Source: JAHEZL01 sp964406465 | GTDB lineage: Bacteria > Bacteroidota > Bacteroidia > Flavobacteriales_C > GCA-002722245 | Direction of reading: 5' to 3' | Length of the DNA stretch: 64,000 nucleotides | Assembly: GCA_964406465.1 (NCBI GenBank) | Contig: CAYORT010000012.1 | Coordinates: 18,126-82,125 of the forward strand | In this document: one piece after another, positions 16,511 through 25,153 of the stretch | How the letters are laid out: the number at the start of each line of letters is the position of its first letter | How positions within the stretch are numbered: the first letter of the stretch is position 1 | The notes under the pieces: generated by a model | The model's input: the letters and a program-made list of their open reading frames with translations, nothing else | Told to the model about the DNA's origin: nothing | The model's database searches: none | Translations under genes and position numbers: made by a program

Positions 16511-17632
16511 TCAGTTCAACATTACTGGCATCACCAACATCAAGATATCTTCTTCGGCATTTCTTTCTTCAACAGAAGGAATGATGATACCTGCGCGGTT
16601 TGGTGCCGACATTTCGATGTTTATGCTGTTGCTGTCCATGTTGTTCAACATCTCAATTAAGAACTTAGAGTTGAAACCAATTTCCATGTCGTCGCCTTCG
16701 TATTGGCAAGTCAATCTTTCGCTAGCTTCATTCGAAAAATCTAAATCTTCTGCAGAAATGTTCAATTCACTTCCTTGAATTTTCAAACGAACCTGGTGTG
16801 TAGTTTTATTTGCGAAAATAGATACACGTTTGATAGAGTTCAAAAGAAGAGCTCTGTCGATGGTAAGTTTGTTCGGATTTTGTTTTGGAATTACCGCTTC
16901 GTAGTTTGGATATTTACCTTCAATCAAACGGCAAATCAAATTGATATTGTCGAAAGAGAAGAAGGCATTTGATGCATTGTACTCAATTTTAACGGCAACA
17001 TCTTTTGTTCCAATGTTTGAACGCAAAAGAGTAAGAGGTTTAGAAGGTAAAATGAAAGAAGAAGTTTTACCAGCCTTTGAATCGAAACGCTTGTAACGAA
17101 CCAATTTGTGGGCATCTGTAGCAACGAAAGTGATGTTCTCTTGAGATAACTCGCAAAATACTCCCGACATTACCGGTCTTAGTTCATCGTTACCCGCAGC
17201 AAACAATGTTTTGTTGATGGCACCCAATAATACTTTTGAGTTGATTTCTACTGTAGAAGCTTGCTCGATAGCCGGAGTTTTAGGAAACTCTTCGCCATTG
17301 AAACCGCTTAATTTATATTTACCGTAGTCGCTTAAAATCTCGATGCCGAAGTTTTCTTTGTTAACCGAGAATGTAAGTGGATGATCGGGAAAAGTCTTTA
17401 AAATTTCAATCAACAATTTACCAGGAATAGCCACTTTGCCATTCTCCTTAGATTCGATTTGCATTTTTGCCGACATGGTGATTTCTAAATCGGATGCAGA
17501 AATACTTAAATCGTTACCGTTGATGTCGAAAAGGAAATTATCTAAAATCGGCAAAGCATTGTTCGAACTCAATACTCCGCCTGTTAGTTGCAGTTGCTTT
17601 AGCAATGAGGCACTTGATACTATAAATTTCAT
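16511..17632 (-). CDS. dnaN: DNA polymerase III beta subunit (sliding clamp)
   Basis: The 373-residue sliding clamp tethers DNA polymerase III to DNA. It starts MKFIVSSASLLKQLQLTGGV. Three repeated beta-clamp domains can be followed, with landmarks LPILDNFLFDI, FVATDAHKLVRYKR and the end GIIIPSVEERNAEEDILMLVMPVMLN (clamp C-terminal P-M-R/M-L motif). Bacteroidota often keep dnaN away from dnaA, and no dnaA or origin is visible here. It is monocistronic with a clear promoter box and terminator. Confidence 0.97.
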   Translation of the reverse strand: MKFIVSSASLLKQLQLTGGVLSSNNALPILDNFLFDINGNDLSISASDLEITMSAKMQIESKENGKVAIPGKLLIEILKTFPDHPLTFSVNKENFGIEILSDYGKYKLSGFNGEEFPKTPAIEQASTVEINSKVLLGAINKTLFAAGNDELRPVMSGVFCELSQENITFVATDAHKLVRYKRFDSKAGKTSSFILPSKPLTLLRSNIGTKDVAVKIEYNASNAFFSFDNINLICRLIEGKYPNYEAVIPKQNPNKLTIDRALLLNSIKRVSIFANKTTHQVRLKIQGSELNISAEDLDFSNEASERLTCQYEGDDMEIGFNSKFLIEMLNNMDSNSINIEMSAPNRAGIIIPSVEERNAEEDILMLVMPVMLN

Positions 17633-17657
17633 GTCAGTTTTTTTAATGGATACCTCG

Positions 17658-17665
17658 CAAATATA
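17658..17665 (-). promoter_or_regulatory. Promoter -7 box of dnaN
   Basis: On the minus strand this reads TATATTTG, a perfect TAnnTTTG box, ending 25 nt before the ATG at 17632. No convincing -33 TTG was found. Confidence 0.55.
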
Positions 17666-17736
17666 ACCGATTCATTTTGGGGGATATCCTTTGAAAAGGG
17701 GAAATTATTAACAAATTATAAAAAAGGGGAGATAAG

Positions 17737-17753
17737 CAGGGCAATAGTTCCTT
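17737..17753. repeat. Partial copy of the palindromic-repeat arm
   Basis: The 17 bases cagggcaatagttcctt equal the outer end of the repeat arm at 5602-5617, including the extra c present beside the right arm (complement of 6897). The match stops at 17753, next to the stop codon of the DUF4340 gene. It shows that the repeat family is dispersed. Confidence 0.6.
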
Positions 17754-17762
17754 ACGTCAATT

Positions 17763-18779
17763 TTAAAAACTAGTGAAATCACTCAAATTCTTGGTCAGCC
17801 TATCAAAGATGTAATACTGCAAAATGCACAGTTCTTTATCGTTCGAGGTGATTCCAAAAAGTCTATCTACATCGTATTCAGTGTGTTGTCCTAAATAATT
17901 AACCTCGCCTGGTTGTGTTTTTCTTTTGTAGCCTTTCACCGTGTTTTTATTGTTTTTGGTATCGATTACGGTAATCACAAATTCGGGAGTAGTTCTTAAA
18001 AGAGAATCGCGTTTGCTAAGGTTGTTTTTGGTAACAAAACTTTCTGCTGCCACTTCTTTGTAGTTGAGCAAGTAAGTTTTTAGCGCTGCCATATTCACTT
18101 TGGGTGCAGCAACATCAGAGTAAAGGGGAAAGAGTTCAATTTTATTTTCGTCGATTTCAACTTTAAATGATTGCGCTTTGTTTTGCGGATATTCTACCAT
18201 GATAGTTTTGATGCCCATTTCGGGGAAGTAGAAGAGGTGCGTGTCTCTCCACAGATCTTCATCTGAAGCATAGCGTTCTGTAAGATATCCTTCAAATCCT
18301 TCGATATGTGTTACGAAGGGAGTGGTAGAACTTTCTCCATCTTCGTTGAGCATGAGCATGTAGGTGCCTCTTGAATCCATGGTTTTGCCACCTACCCAGT
18401 AGCTTTTAATCAACTCGTCGTTGGCGTAAATTTGCACCCATTTGTGATGCACAGCCAACAAGCTGTTTAACTGTTTGATGCCTTCTTTTGGAATTCTGTT
18501 CTTTACTTTAACCTTATTGATGGTGGTGAGTAGGGTGGCCATTAAATCGGGACGCGCCATGAACTTTCCGTTTACTTTCCATGATTCGCCATTTTTGGTA
18601 AGTACTATAGAATCGTGGCCCTTTTCACTAATGATAATTTCATCTATGGCTTCAATGTTTTTTACGCCAAAATCTCTCATTTCTTCTCTGTAGGCAGCGT
18701 CGTCATTGGGAGATAGCCACAAGTAGGCTGCAACACCAACAAGTACAAGAACTAAAACGATGATGATTTTGTTTTTCAT
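17763..18779 (-). CDS. DUF4340 family membrane-anchored protein, third gene of the gldF-gldG operon
   Basis: A 338-residue protein with one N-terminal membrane helix (IIIVLVLVLVGVAAYLWL, residues 4-21) and a large periplasmic domain. It contains the DUF4340 pattern of short strands (IDEIIISEKGHDSIVLTKNGESWKVNG, then a threefold lactone-like repeat). Proteins of this family accompany ABC-2 transporter permeases with GldG-type auxiliary subunits. Its start overlaps gldG by 4 bp (ATGA), so it is surely co-translated and probably works in the same complex. The exact role is unknown. Confidence 0.85.
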   Translation of the reverse strand: MKNKIIIVLVLVLVGVAAYLWLSPNDDAAYREEMRDFGVKNIEAIDEIIISEKGHDSIVLTKNGESWKVNGKFMARPDLMATLLTTINKVKVKNRIPKEGIKQLNSLLAVHHKWVQIYANDELIKSYWVGGKTMDSRGTYMLMLNEDGESSTTPFVTHIEGFEGYLTERYASDEDLWRDTHLFYFPEMGIKTIMVEYPQNKAQSFKVEIDENKIELFPLYSDVAAPKVNMAALKTYLLNYKEVAAESFVTKNNLSKRDSLLRTTPEFVITVIDTKNNKNTVKGYKRKTQPGEVNYLGQHTEYDVDRLFGITSNDKELCILQYYIFDRLTKNLSDFTSF

Positions 18780-20539
18780 TTTCTGGCGTATTTTCTGGTC
18801 CTAACTGCATTATATAGGAAACCGAAAATAACAATGAACACTAAAGGAACACCGATATTTACGGCTTTCACTTGATTTCCTTTTTCGCGAATTGTGGCTT
18901 TGTTAAGTAAGCGCATTTGAATCTTTTTTGATCTCGCTTGAATGATATCTTCATCGCCCATCAAGTAGTTGAAGGCATTCAATAAAAACTTCTTGTTGTC
19001 GAAATACAAACGGTTTTCTGGGTCGGCACCTAACGGCATTGGCTGTCCTCTTACAAAGTCGTTTTTAGCTATGTCACCATCAGAGATTACCAACATTTTG
19101 GTTGGTTTACTAAGGTCTTTTTTAAGGGCGTTACCGAAAGGAGCAATTCTGTTTTTGTAATAGGAGTTGAATACTCCTTCTAATAGAACGGCAACAGGTT
19201 TTTTGCCATCATTGAAACTTGAATCTGGGCCGTTTATCGCTGCATCAAAACTTACTCTAACTGGAGCTCTTACAATTTTTGAGTTTTCGCTTGTTGTTAA
19301 AAGAATAGTTTTACTTGTTCCAGGAGTTGGAATAGTATCAATTGTACTTGCAAATTTTAATTTAATAGGATCTAGATTTGTAGTAATTACATTTTCGTTA
19401 TCTGTTGCGATTATTGGGAAGTATACCCATTGCATTTGTTTGTAATTATCATCTTTTCCAAATTTCCCCACCTGCATGGTGATAGGTGCGCAAAGTGCAT
19501 CTTCAATAATATTATTGTTAATTCTGATGCCATAGTTGTACAACATTTCTTCGGTGTTAAGCTTGTTGATCATGGCAGGGAAGAGGTTGCTCACGCGCAA
19601 GCTATCCATCTCGGCTTTTACTTGATCAATCATCCATACGGTAACACCACCTCTCATAATAAATTGGTCGATAACAAATTTTTCTTCTTCCGACAACATC
19701 TTTGCATCGATGTTTTTGTCGTTAGGAAAGTATTGACGGTTGATGGCATTTAAAACATTGAGGTCATCTTGATTTCTTGGTTTAGCAATCACCAAAGCAT
19801 CAATTTCATCGAGGGCATCTTTTTGCACAATGCCGTTGGTATCGGTAAGCATTACAGGGCCAGTCATGTAATAATCTGATAAAGCCATTGCAATATCGTT
19901 CACATATCGTCCATCCAACTCACCATGGCCTTGTAAAAATCCAACTACTTTATAATCTTTCTTAGCCTTTTTTAGAATTCTAATAGCAGTAGTTAAGTTG
20001 TGTTCTAGGTTTTGCATCGATTTGTTAAGCGCCTCAATATGATTGCCCACAATCTCTGTATTTAAAACATTTACTGGATAATTTTTGCCTTTATAATACA
20101 CCATTACGCCAGGCACTATATAAACCTGCTTGGTTCCGTTTTCAGTTTTTTCTGAAACATTGGTATACTGCAAACCTTTTTGAGTTAAATCTCTAATAAA
20201 CTCTTCGTGATTTTCCACCGAATAAGGGTCGATAAACTCGTATTCGATATTGTCGGGATTTATATTTCTAAACTCTTCTAATCTACCTTTTATTTGTTCT
20301 CTAAACTCAACAAATTTAGAAGGCAGGTTATCACCGGTTAAGTAAACCTTAAACTCTACTACATCATCTAAATTGCTAATTAAGTTAACGGTAGCATCGG
20401 TAAGTGTAAATCTTTTATCGGCAGTTAAATCGAGACGAACATATTTTTTAGTGGCAATAAAATTCACCACTACTAAAATTGCTATAGCAGCAATAAACTT
20501 AATGATGTCGCTATTTTTTCTTTTGTTTTTCATTACCAT
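18776..20539 (-). CDS. gldG: Gliding-associated ABC transporter auxiliary protein GldG
   Basis: A 587-residue protein with an N-terminal membrane helix (about 14-31), a periplasmic ABC_transp_aux domain (VEFKVYLTGDNLPSKF...; VVGFLQGHGELDG; DALVIAKPRNQD) and a C-terminal membrane helix (about 558-577) followed by RTRKYARK. GldG works with GldF and the ATPase GldA in an ABC-type complex needed for gliding in Flavobacterium. The start overlaps gldF by 7 bp. The ATG two codons in (20533) overlaps the gldF stop as TAATG and is an equally good start. No gldA is in the window. Confidence 0.93.
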   Translation of the reverse strand: MVMKNKRKNSDIIKFIAAIAILVVVNFIATKKYVRLDLTADKRFTLTDATVNLISNLDDVVEFKVYLTGDNLPSKFVEFREQIKGRLEEFRNINPDNIEYEFIDPYSVENHEEFIRDLTQKGLQYTNVSEKTENGTKQVYIVPGVMVYYKGKNYPVNVLNTEIVGNHIEALNKSMQNLEHNLTTAIRILKKAKKDYKVVGFLQGHGELDGRYVNDIAMALSDYYMTGPVMLTDTNGIVQKDALDEIDALVIAKPRNQDDLNVLNAINRQYFPNDKNIDAKMLSEEEKFVIDQFIMRGGVTVWMIDQVKAEMDSLRVSNLFPAMINKLNTEEMLYNYGIRINNNIIEDALCAPITMQVGKFGKDDNYKQMQWVYFPIIATDNENVITTNLDPIKLKFASTIDTIPTPGTSKTILLTTSENSKIVRAPVRVSFDAAINGPDSSFNDGKKPVAVLLEGVFNSYYKNRIAPFGNALKKDLSKPTKMLVISDGDIAKNDFVRGQPMPLGADPENRLYFDNKKFLLNAFNYLMGDEDIIQARSKKIQMRLLNKATIREKGNQVKAVNIGVPLVFIVIFGFLYNAVRTRKYARK

Positions 20540-21273
20540 TTTCTTGCGCTAAGCACCAATTTAGTCAACAAAATAAAAAATGTAATTGCAGTGAAATAGT
20601 ATACTACATCTCTCGAGTCAATTTGTCCCTGACTCACCGAATAGTAGTGGTAAGAGATGCCCAGTTGATTTACCAGCAAATCGTATTTGCCAAAGAAGTT
20701 CAATTCTGAGATGAACTCAAAACCGATATAACAGAAAATACAAAGTACGATAGAAATGATTAACGCAATGATTTGGTTTTTGGTCACCGATGAAGAAAAA
20801 ATACCTATTGAGATGAATATGGCGCCAAGCAGGAAGAGTCCGATATACGAGCCTAAAGTTGCCCCTCTATCTATGTTTCCTTGCGGAGCACCTAAGCTGT
20901 ACACCGTAAAATAGTACACAATAGTAGGAAGAAGGGTAAGTGCTAAAATGACAATGTTGGCAAGATATTTAGCCAAAACAATTTGAAGGTCGCTAATAGG
21001 TTTGGTAACGATTAACTCAAGAGTACCAAGTAATTTTTCATCGGCAAAAGAGCGCATGGTCATGGCTGGAATGAGCAAAAGGTAAAGCCAAGGAGCCATG
21101 GCAAACAAGGGTTCTAAGGTTGCGAATCCCGAATCTAAAATATTGTTGTTGCTGCCGCTATCTGGAATAATAAAAAGGAACAAGCCTGTAGCCACCAAAA
21201 ACGCACAAATAATAACATATCCGATGAGCGAGCCGAAAAAACTTTTTATTTCTTTAGAGAATAAAGCGAACAT
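20533..21273 (-). CDS. gldF: Gliding-associated ABC transporter permease GldF
   Basis: A 246-residue ABC-2 type permease with six membrane helices. Typical landmarks are FALFSKEIKSFFGSLIGYV at the start, PAMTMRSFADEKLLGTLELIVTKPISDLQIVLAKY (the conserved ABC-2 E-x-x-x-G-T-L-E/L-T-P loop) and a C-terminal helix pair. I start it at 21273, as the longer frame would overlap the divergent queE and add residues unlike GldF proteins. It is the first gene of the operon gldF-gldG-DUF4340, the later genes joined by overlaps. Confidence 0.93.
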   Translation of the reverse strand: MFALFSKEIKSFFGSLIGYVIICAFLVATGLFLFIIPDSGSNNNILDSGFATLEPLFAMAPWLYLLLIPAMTMRSFADEKLLGTLELIVTKPISDLQIVLAKYLANIVILALTLLPTIVYYFTVYSLGAPQGNIDRGATLGSYIGLFLLGAIFISIGIFSSSVTKNQIIALIISIVLCIFCYIGFEFISELNFFGKYDLLVNQLGISYHYYSVSQGQIDSRDVVYYFTAITFFILLTKLVLSARKW

Positions 21274-21312
21274 GGCGTAAAAATAGAAAAAAGTTTTAAC
21301 TATTTTCGTGTA

Positions 21313-21960
21313 ATGCAAATCACTCATCTTAGCGATTCTAACAAGATTTTACTAGACCAAGGAAAGATGCTTCCTGTGATGGAAGAGTTCTATACCATTC
21401 AAGGTGAGGGCGCTAACACTGGTAAGCCTGCCTATTTCATTAGAGTAGGAGGCTGTGATGTGGGCTGTCATTGGTGCGATGTAAAAGAATCATGGAATCC
21501 TGCATTGCATCCTTTAAAGAGTGTTGATGAGGTGGTGCAAGCCGCATTGAAGTTTCCGGCGAGCGATATTGTGATTACTGGCGGCGAGCCAACGATCTAT
21601 AATTTAGAGTACTTAACAGAGCAACTTACAAAGCACGGTAAGCAGGTTTTTTTGGAAACTTCTGGAGCTTATCCACTAACAGGAAACTGGCATTGGATTT
21701 GCCTTTCACCAAAGAAGACTGCTCCACCAATGAACGATATTTACGCCAAAGCACACGAGTTGAAAGTGATTATTTTTAATCATAACGATTTTAAATGGGC
21801 CGAGGAACACGCAGCAAAGGTGAGCAGCACTTGCAGGTTGTACATGCAACCCGAATGGAGCAAAAGCAAAGAAATGTTGAATGCCATTATTGATTATGTG
21901 CAACAGCATCCACGATGGAATATATCACTGCAGACTCATAAATTTATGGGGATACCGTGA
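21313..21960 (+). CDS. queE: 7-carboxy-7-deazaguanine synthase QueE
   Basis: QueE is a radical SAM enzyme of queuosine/preQ0 synthesis that contracts 6-carboxytetrahydropterin to 7-carboxy-7-deazaguanine. The 215-residue protein has the CX3CX2C cluster (C48, C52, C55 in GGCDVGCHWCDV), the typical FYTIQGEG N-terminal motif, the GGEPT motif and a C-terminal LQTHKF(M/L)GI ending. It is divergent from gldF over 39 bp. TATTTTCG at 21300-21307 could serve as a -7 box with hardly any leader. No other que genes are nearby. Confidence 0.95.
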   Translation: MQITHLSDSNKILLDQGKMLPVMEEFYTIQGEGANTGKPAYFIRVGGCDVGCHWCDVKESWNPALHPLKSVDEVVQAALKFPASDIVITGGEPTIYNLEYLTEQLTKHGKQVFLETSGAYPLTGNWHWICLSPKKTAPPMNDIYAKAHELKVIIFNHNDFKWAEEHAAKVSSTCRLYMQPEWSKSKEMLNAIIDYVQQHPRWNISLQTHKFMGIP

Positions 21961-22034
21961 GGAATGAATGTTAAGCGTTCTTATGAAGTTAGTGACGCAC
22001 GCTAAAAAAAAACAGACTTTAAATAATATCAAGC

Positions 22035-23981
22035 ATGAAATTAATCTTCACTTTTTTTATATCGCTAGTAATGTTAGGCTGCCTATCGGCTCAAACACCA
22101 AAGCAGAAATATACCATCACTTCTAAAAAGGCGATTGAATATTTTGAGTCGGCGCAAAGTGCGATGATGATAGATAGTTTAAACGAAGCTCTATCGTTGG
22201 CCAATAAAGCTATTGATAAAGAGCCGCTTTTTGCCGAAGCTTATTTATTGAGAAGCTATGTTTATGCCGATAGAAAAGAATACAAAACAGCTATTGAAAA
22301 CATTGAGAAGGCAATATCTATCAATGCCGACTTCTTTCCAGCGATGTATCTTGATTTGGGCGGATTGTATTTTGAAATTCATGAGTTCGACAAATCGAAA
22401 GAAATACTCACCAAGTATCTTCAAAAATACAAGCCAGGTGAAAAACTTAAGCCTAAAGCAGAAAGAATTATTGCCAATTGCGACTTCTCTAAATGGGCAA
22501 TGGCTAGACCAGTGGATATTAATCCGGTGAATGCCGGACCGGAAATTAACTCCATTAACAAAGACTACAATCCAGTTATTACGGTGGATGGAGAGTTGTT
22601 TATGGTAACTAGAACTATTCCCGATAAATCGGCAAGAATGGGTGCACAAGAAGATTTTTATGTATCTAACTGGGATGGACAAGCATGGACTACCGCGCAA
22701 AACATGGGTTCACCCATCAATTCGCATTTGAATGAAGGTGCACCTACCTTTTCTGCCGATGGCAAAATTATGATTTTTGTAATTATTGGCGATGAAGGAA
22801 ATTATGGTCCAGGCAGAACAGGAATGGGCAGCGGTGATTTGTTTTTTTGTCAGAAAATAAATGGAAAATGGACTGCACCTAAAAATTTGGGAGCAGTAGT
22901 AAATTCACGAAATAATGATACTCAACCTTCATTGTCGGCCGACGGAAAAACATTGTACTTCTCGTCTAACCGCCCTGGCGGTTTCGGTACATCCGATTTA
23001 TATGTCACAAAATATACTGCTACCGGCTGGACTATCCCCGAAAATCTTGGTCCGAAAATAAACACCACCGAAATAGAAGATGGTGTGTTTATTCATCCTA
23101 ACAATCAAGTGTTGTATTTTTCATCTGCTGGTTTACCGGGGTTGGGGCAACGAGATATTTACATGTGTAAACGCCAGTTTGATGGCACATGGGGTGCACC
23201 AATTAATTTGGGTTACCCTATCAACACAAGCGAATCAGAAAGAAGTTTGTTTATCGATGCCAAAGGTGATTTCGCTTATTTTTCTTCCGACCGACCAGGT
23301 GGTGTGGGCGATTTAGATATCTATAAATTTAAAATGCCGCAATCACTTAAGCCCGAGCCAGTAACTTATATGAAAGGTGTGGTGTACGATGCAGTGACCA
23401 AACAACCTTTGAATGCTCAATTTGAATTGTTGGATTTGCAAACAGGCAAACAAGTTTACTCCTCATCTTCTGATGCCAAAGATGGTTCGTTTTTGGTTTG
23501 TTTGCCAACTGGCAGAAATTATGCTTTAAATGTGCAAGCCGACAATGGTTATTTGTTCTTTACCGAAAATTTTGAGCTTACGAATCCTAAAAATGGGGAA
23601 GATGCCTATAGAAAAGATGTGCCTCTCAATAAAATGTTGAAAGACGCTACCGTTGTGCTTAAGAATGTTTTCTTCGATACCGATTCGTACGATTTGAAAC
23701 CCGAGTCGAAAGTTGAGTTGGATAAATTGGTTCAGTTTTTAAATGACAATGTATCGCTTAAAATAGAGTTGGGCGGACATACCGACAATCAAGGTGATAA
23801 GAAACACAATCAGGTTTTATCATTGAGAAGAGCTACTGCTGTGAGAGATTATTTAGTTGCTCAAGGTATCTCTGCCGATAGATTGACAGTAAGTGGTTAT
23901 GCCGATTTAAAACCAATTGATAGCAATGATACAGAGAAGGGGAGAGCACTTAATAGAAGAATGGAGTTTAAGGTGTTGTAG
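22035..23981 (+). CDS. PorE-like OmpA-family protein (TPR, PD40 propeller, CRD, OmpA-C)
   Basis: A 648-residue exported protein with a signal sequence ending near LSAQ (residue 20; a Cys at 16 leaves a lipoprotein possible). TPR helices fill about 28-140. A six-bladed PD40/WD40-like propeller follows at about 170-430 (repeats of the type SADGKTLYFSSNRPGGFGTSDLY), then a CarboxypepD-regulatory beta-sandwich at about 445-515. The last part (537-648) is an OmpA C-terminal peptidoglycan-binding domain (GGHTDNQGDKKHNQVLSLRRA). This order equals that of PorE, a periplasmic T9SS component, though other OmpA proteins of the phylum share it. It follows queE by 74 bp. Confidence 0.88.
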   Translation: MKLIFTFFISLVMLGCLSAQTPKQKYTITSKKAIEYFESAQSAMMIDSLNEALSLANKAIDKEPLFAEAYLLRSYVYADRKEYKTAIENIEKAISINADFFPAMYLDLGGLYFEIHEFDKSKEILTKYLQKYKPGEKLKPKAERIIANCDFSKWAMARPVDINPVNAGPEINSINKDYNPVITVDGELFMVTRTIPDKSARMGAQEDFYVSNWDGQAWTTAQNMGSPINSHLNEGAPTFSADGKIMIFVIIGDEGNYGPGRTGMGSGDLFFCQKINGKWTAPKNLGAVVNSRNNDTQPSLSADGKTLYFSSNRPGGFGTSDLYVTKYTATGWTIPENLGPKINTTEIEDGVFIHPNNQVLYFSSAGLPGLGQRDIYMCKRQFDGTWGAPINLGYPINTSESERSLFIDAKGDFAYFSSDRPGGVGDLDIYKFKMPQSLKPEPVTYMKGVVYDAVTKQPLNAQFELLDLQTGKQVYSSSSDAKDGSFLVCLPTGRNYALNVQADNGYLFFTENFELTNPKNGEDAYRKDVPLNKMLKDATVVLKNVFFDTDSYDLKPESKVELDKLVQFLNDNVSLKIELGGHTDNQGDKKHNQVLSLRRATAVRDYLVAQGISADRLTVSGYADLKPIDSNDTEKGRALNRRMEFKVL

Positions 23982-23989
23982 TCGAGATT

Positions 23990-25036
23990 TTAAGCGAAAT
24001 CTTCTTTAAGCAAATCGGTAAATTTCTTCTTTCCTTTTAGAAAGTACTGTTTAACAATACTTCTCTTGTAGATTCTAGGAAGATCTTTGTTTCTGATAGT
24101 ATTTTGAATATGTCTTCTTTTTTTCAATGTTTTAGGTAGGGTAGCATAAAAGCGCATGTGCGCGCGAAACACAGCGAAGGCATGAGTGAAGTCTCTATCA
24201 AAAACAAACTTCATAGCTGCAATGCCATCTAAAATCATCTTGTACAAAATGTTTGGAAACAAGTTTTTGGTGGGTAGGTTTTTAACCAACATCACCAAGT
24301 TGTTTCTAAAATTTAGATAAGGCTTCATCGGATTGTTAGAAGGTAAGGTTCCTCCGCCAATATGATAAATTTTAGAATGAGGGGTGTACATGATTTTGTA
24401 GCCCAAATTCTTAATTCTCCAGCACAAATCTATTTCTTCTTGGTGCGCAAAAAAGTCTTCGTCTAAACCGCCAGCTTCCCAATAAATTTCACTTCTCACC
24501 ATCATACATGCGCCGGTAGCCCAAAAGATTTCGTCTACTTCGTCGTATTGTCCGTGATCCTCCTCTACATCTTGAAAGAGTCTTCCTTTACAAAAAGGAT
24601 ATCCCATGTAATCAATAAATCCGCCAGCGCCACCAGCATATTCAAATTTTGTTTTGTGATCGTACCACAAAATTTTGGGCTGACAAACACCAAAAGTCTT
24701 ATCACTTTCCATCAATTCATAAAGCGGTTCAATCCAGTTTGGAGTGACTTCAATATCTGAATTAAGTAAGATGTAATAAGGTGTTTTAATTTGTTGAAGA
24801 GCCAAGTTGTAGCCTCGAGCAAAACCTTCATTGCCGGGATTGATAATAATTTCAATCTCGGGGTAATTGGCTTTCATAAAAGCTACTGAATCATCAGATG
24901 ATTGATTATCGGCAATAACAATATTTGCATAATTAGGCAGGCTATTTTTCAACACCGGAAGAAATCTTTCCAGGTATCGTTTACCGTTCCAATTAAGAAT
25001 TACGATCGCAACTTTTATATCTTGGTTTTCCAACAT
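23990..25036 (-). CDS. GT2-family glycosyltransferase (rhamnosyltransferase-like)
   Basis: A 348-residue enzyme with the GT-A fold of family 2. The N-terminus VAIVILNWNGKRYLERFLP, the ADNQSSDDS nucleotide-sugar loop, LLNSDIEVTPNW (DxD-type metal site SD) and the ATGACMMVRSEIYWEAGGLDE-x-FF acceptor motif are those of WbbL-like enzymes. The C-terminal 90 residues are basic and likely membrane-associated. It probably adds a sugar to surface polysaccharide. It stands alone and converges on the PorE-like gene with an 8-bp gap. Confidence 0.9.
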   Translation of the reverse strand: MLENQDIKVAIVILNWNGKRYLERFLPVLKNSLPNYANIVIADNQSSDDSVAFMKANYPEIEIIINPGNEGFARGYNLALQQIKTPYYILLNSDIEVTPNWIEPLYELMESDKTFGVCQPKILWYDHKTKFEYAGGAGGFIDYMGYPFCKGRLFQDVEEDHGQYDEVDEIFWATGACMMVRSEIYWEAGGLDEDFFAHQEEIDLCWRIKNLGYKIMYTPHSKIYHIGGGTLPSNNPMKPYLNFRNNLVMLVKNLPTKNLFPNILYKMILDGIAAMKFVFDRDFTHAFAVFRAHMRFYATLPKTLKKRRHIQNTIRNKDLPRIYKRSIVKQYFLKGKKKFTDLLKEDFA

Positions 25037-25102
25037 GGGGTTGTAAATATAGATAAGATTGGCTGAACCAAAAAGGGTTGCATGAAATTCGGTATTTAAA
25101 CA

Positions 25103-25134
25103 AAAAATCCTCCCGTTTTCACGAGAGGATTTTT
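25103..25134 (-). terminator. Intrinsic terminator of the CHU_C protein gene
   Basis: The stem aaaaatcctc (25103-25112) / gaggattttt (25125-25134) has an inner cg-cg pair. On the minus strand it ends in a T-run, 19 bp after the stop of the gene at 25154-28027. Confidence 0.85.
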
Positions 25135-25153
25135 ACGTATTTATGGTGATGAA

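Noticed and set aside
21274..21327. Longer N-terminus of GldF
   Set aside because: It would overlap the divergent queE gene and is unlike other GldF proteins.
22245..22700. 151-codon minus-strand frame inside the PorE-like gene
   Set aside because: It is antisense to well-conserved TPR and propeller coding sequence, with Cys/His/Phe-rich shadow composition.
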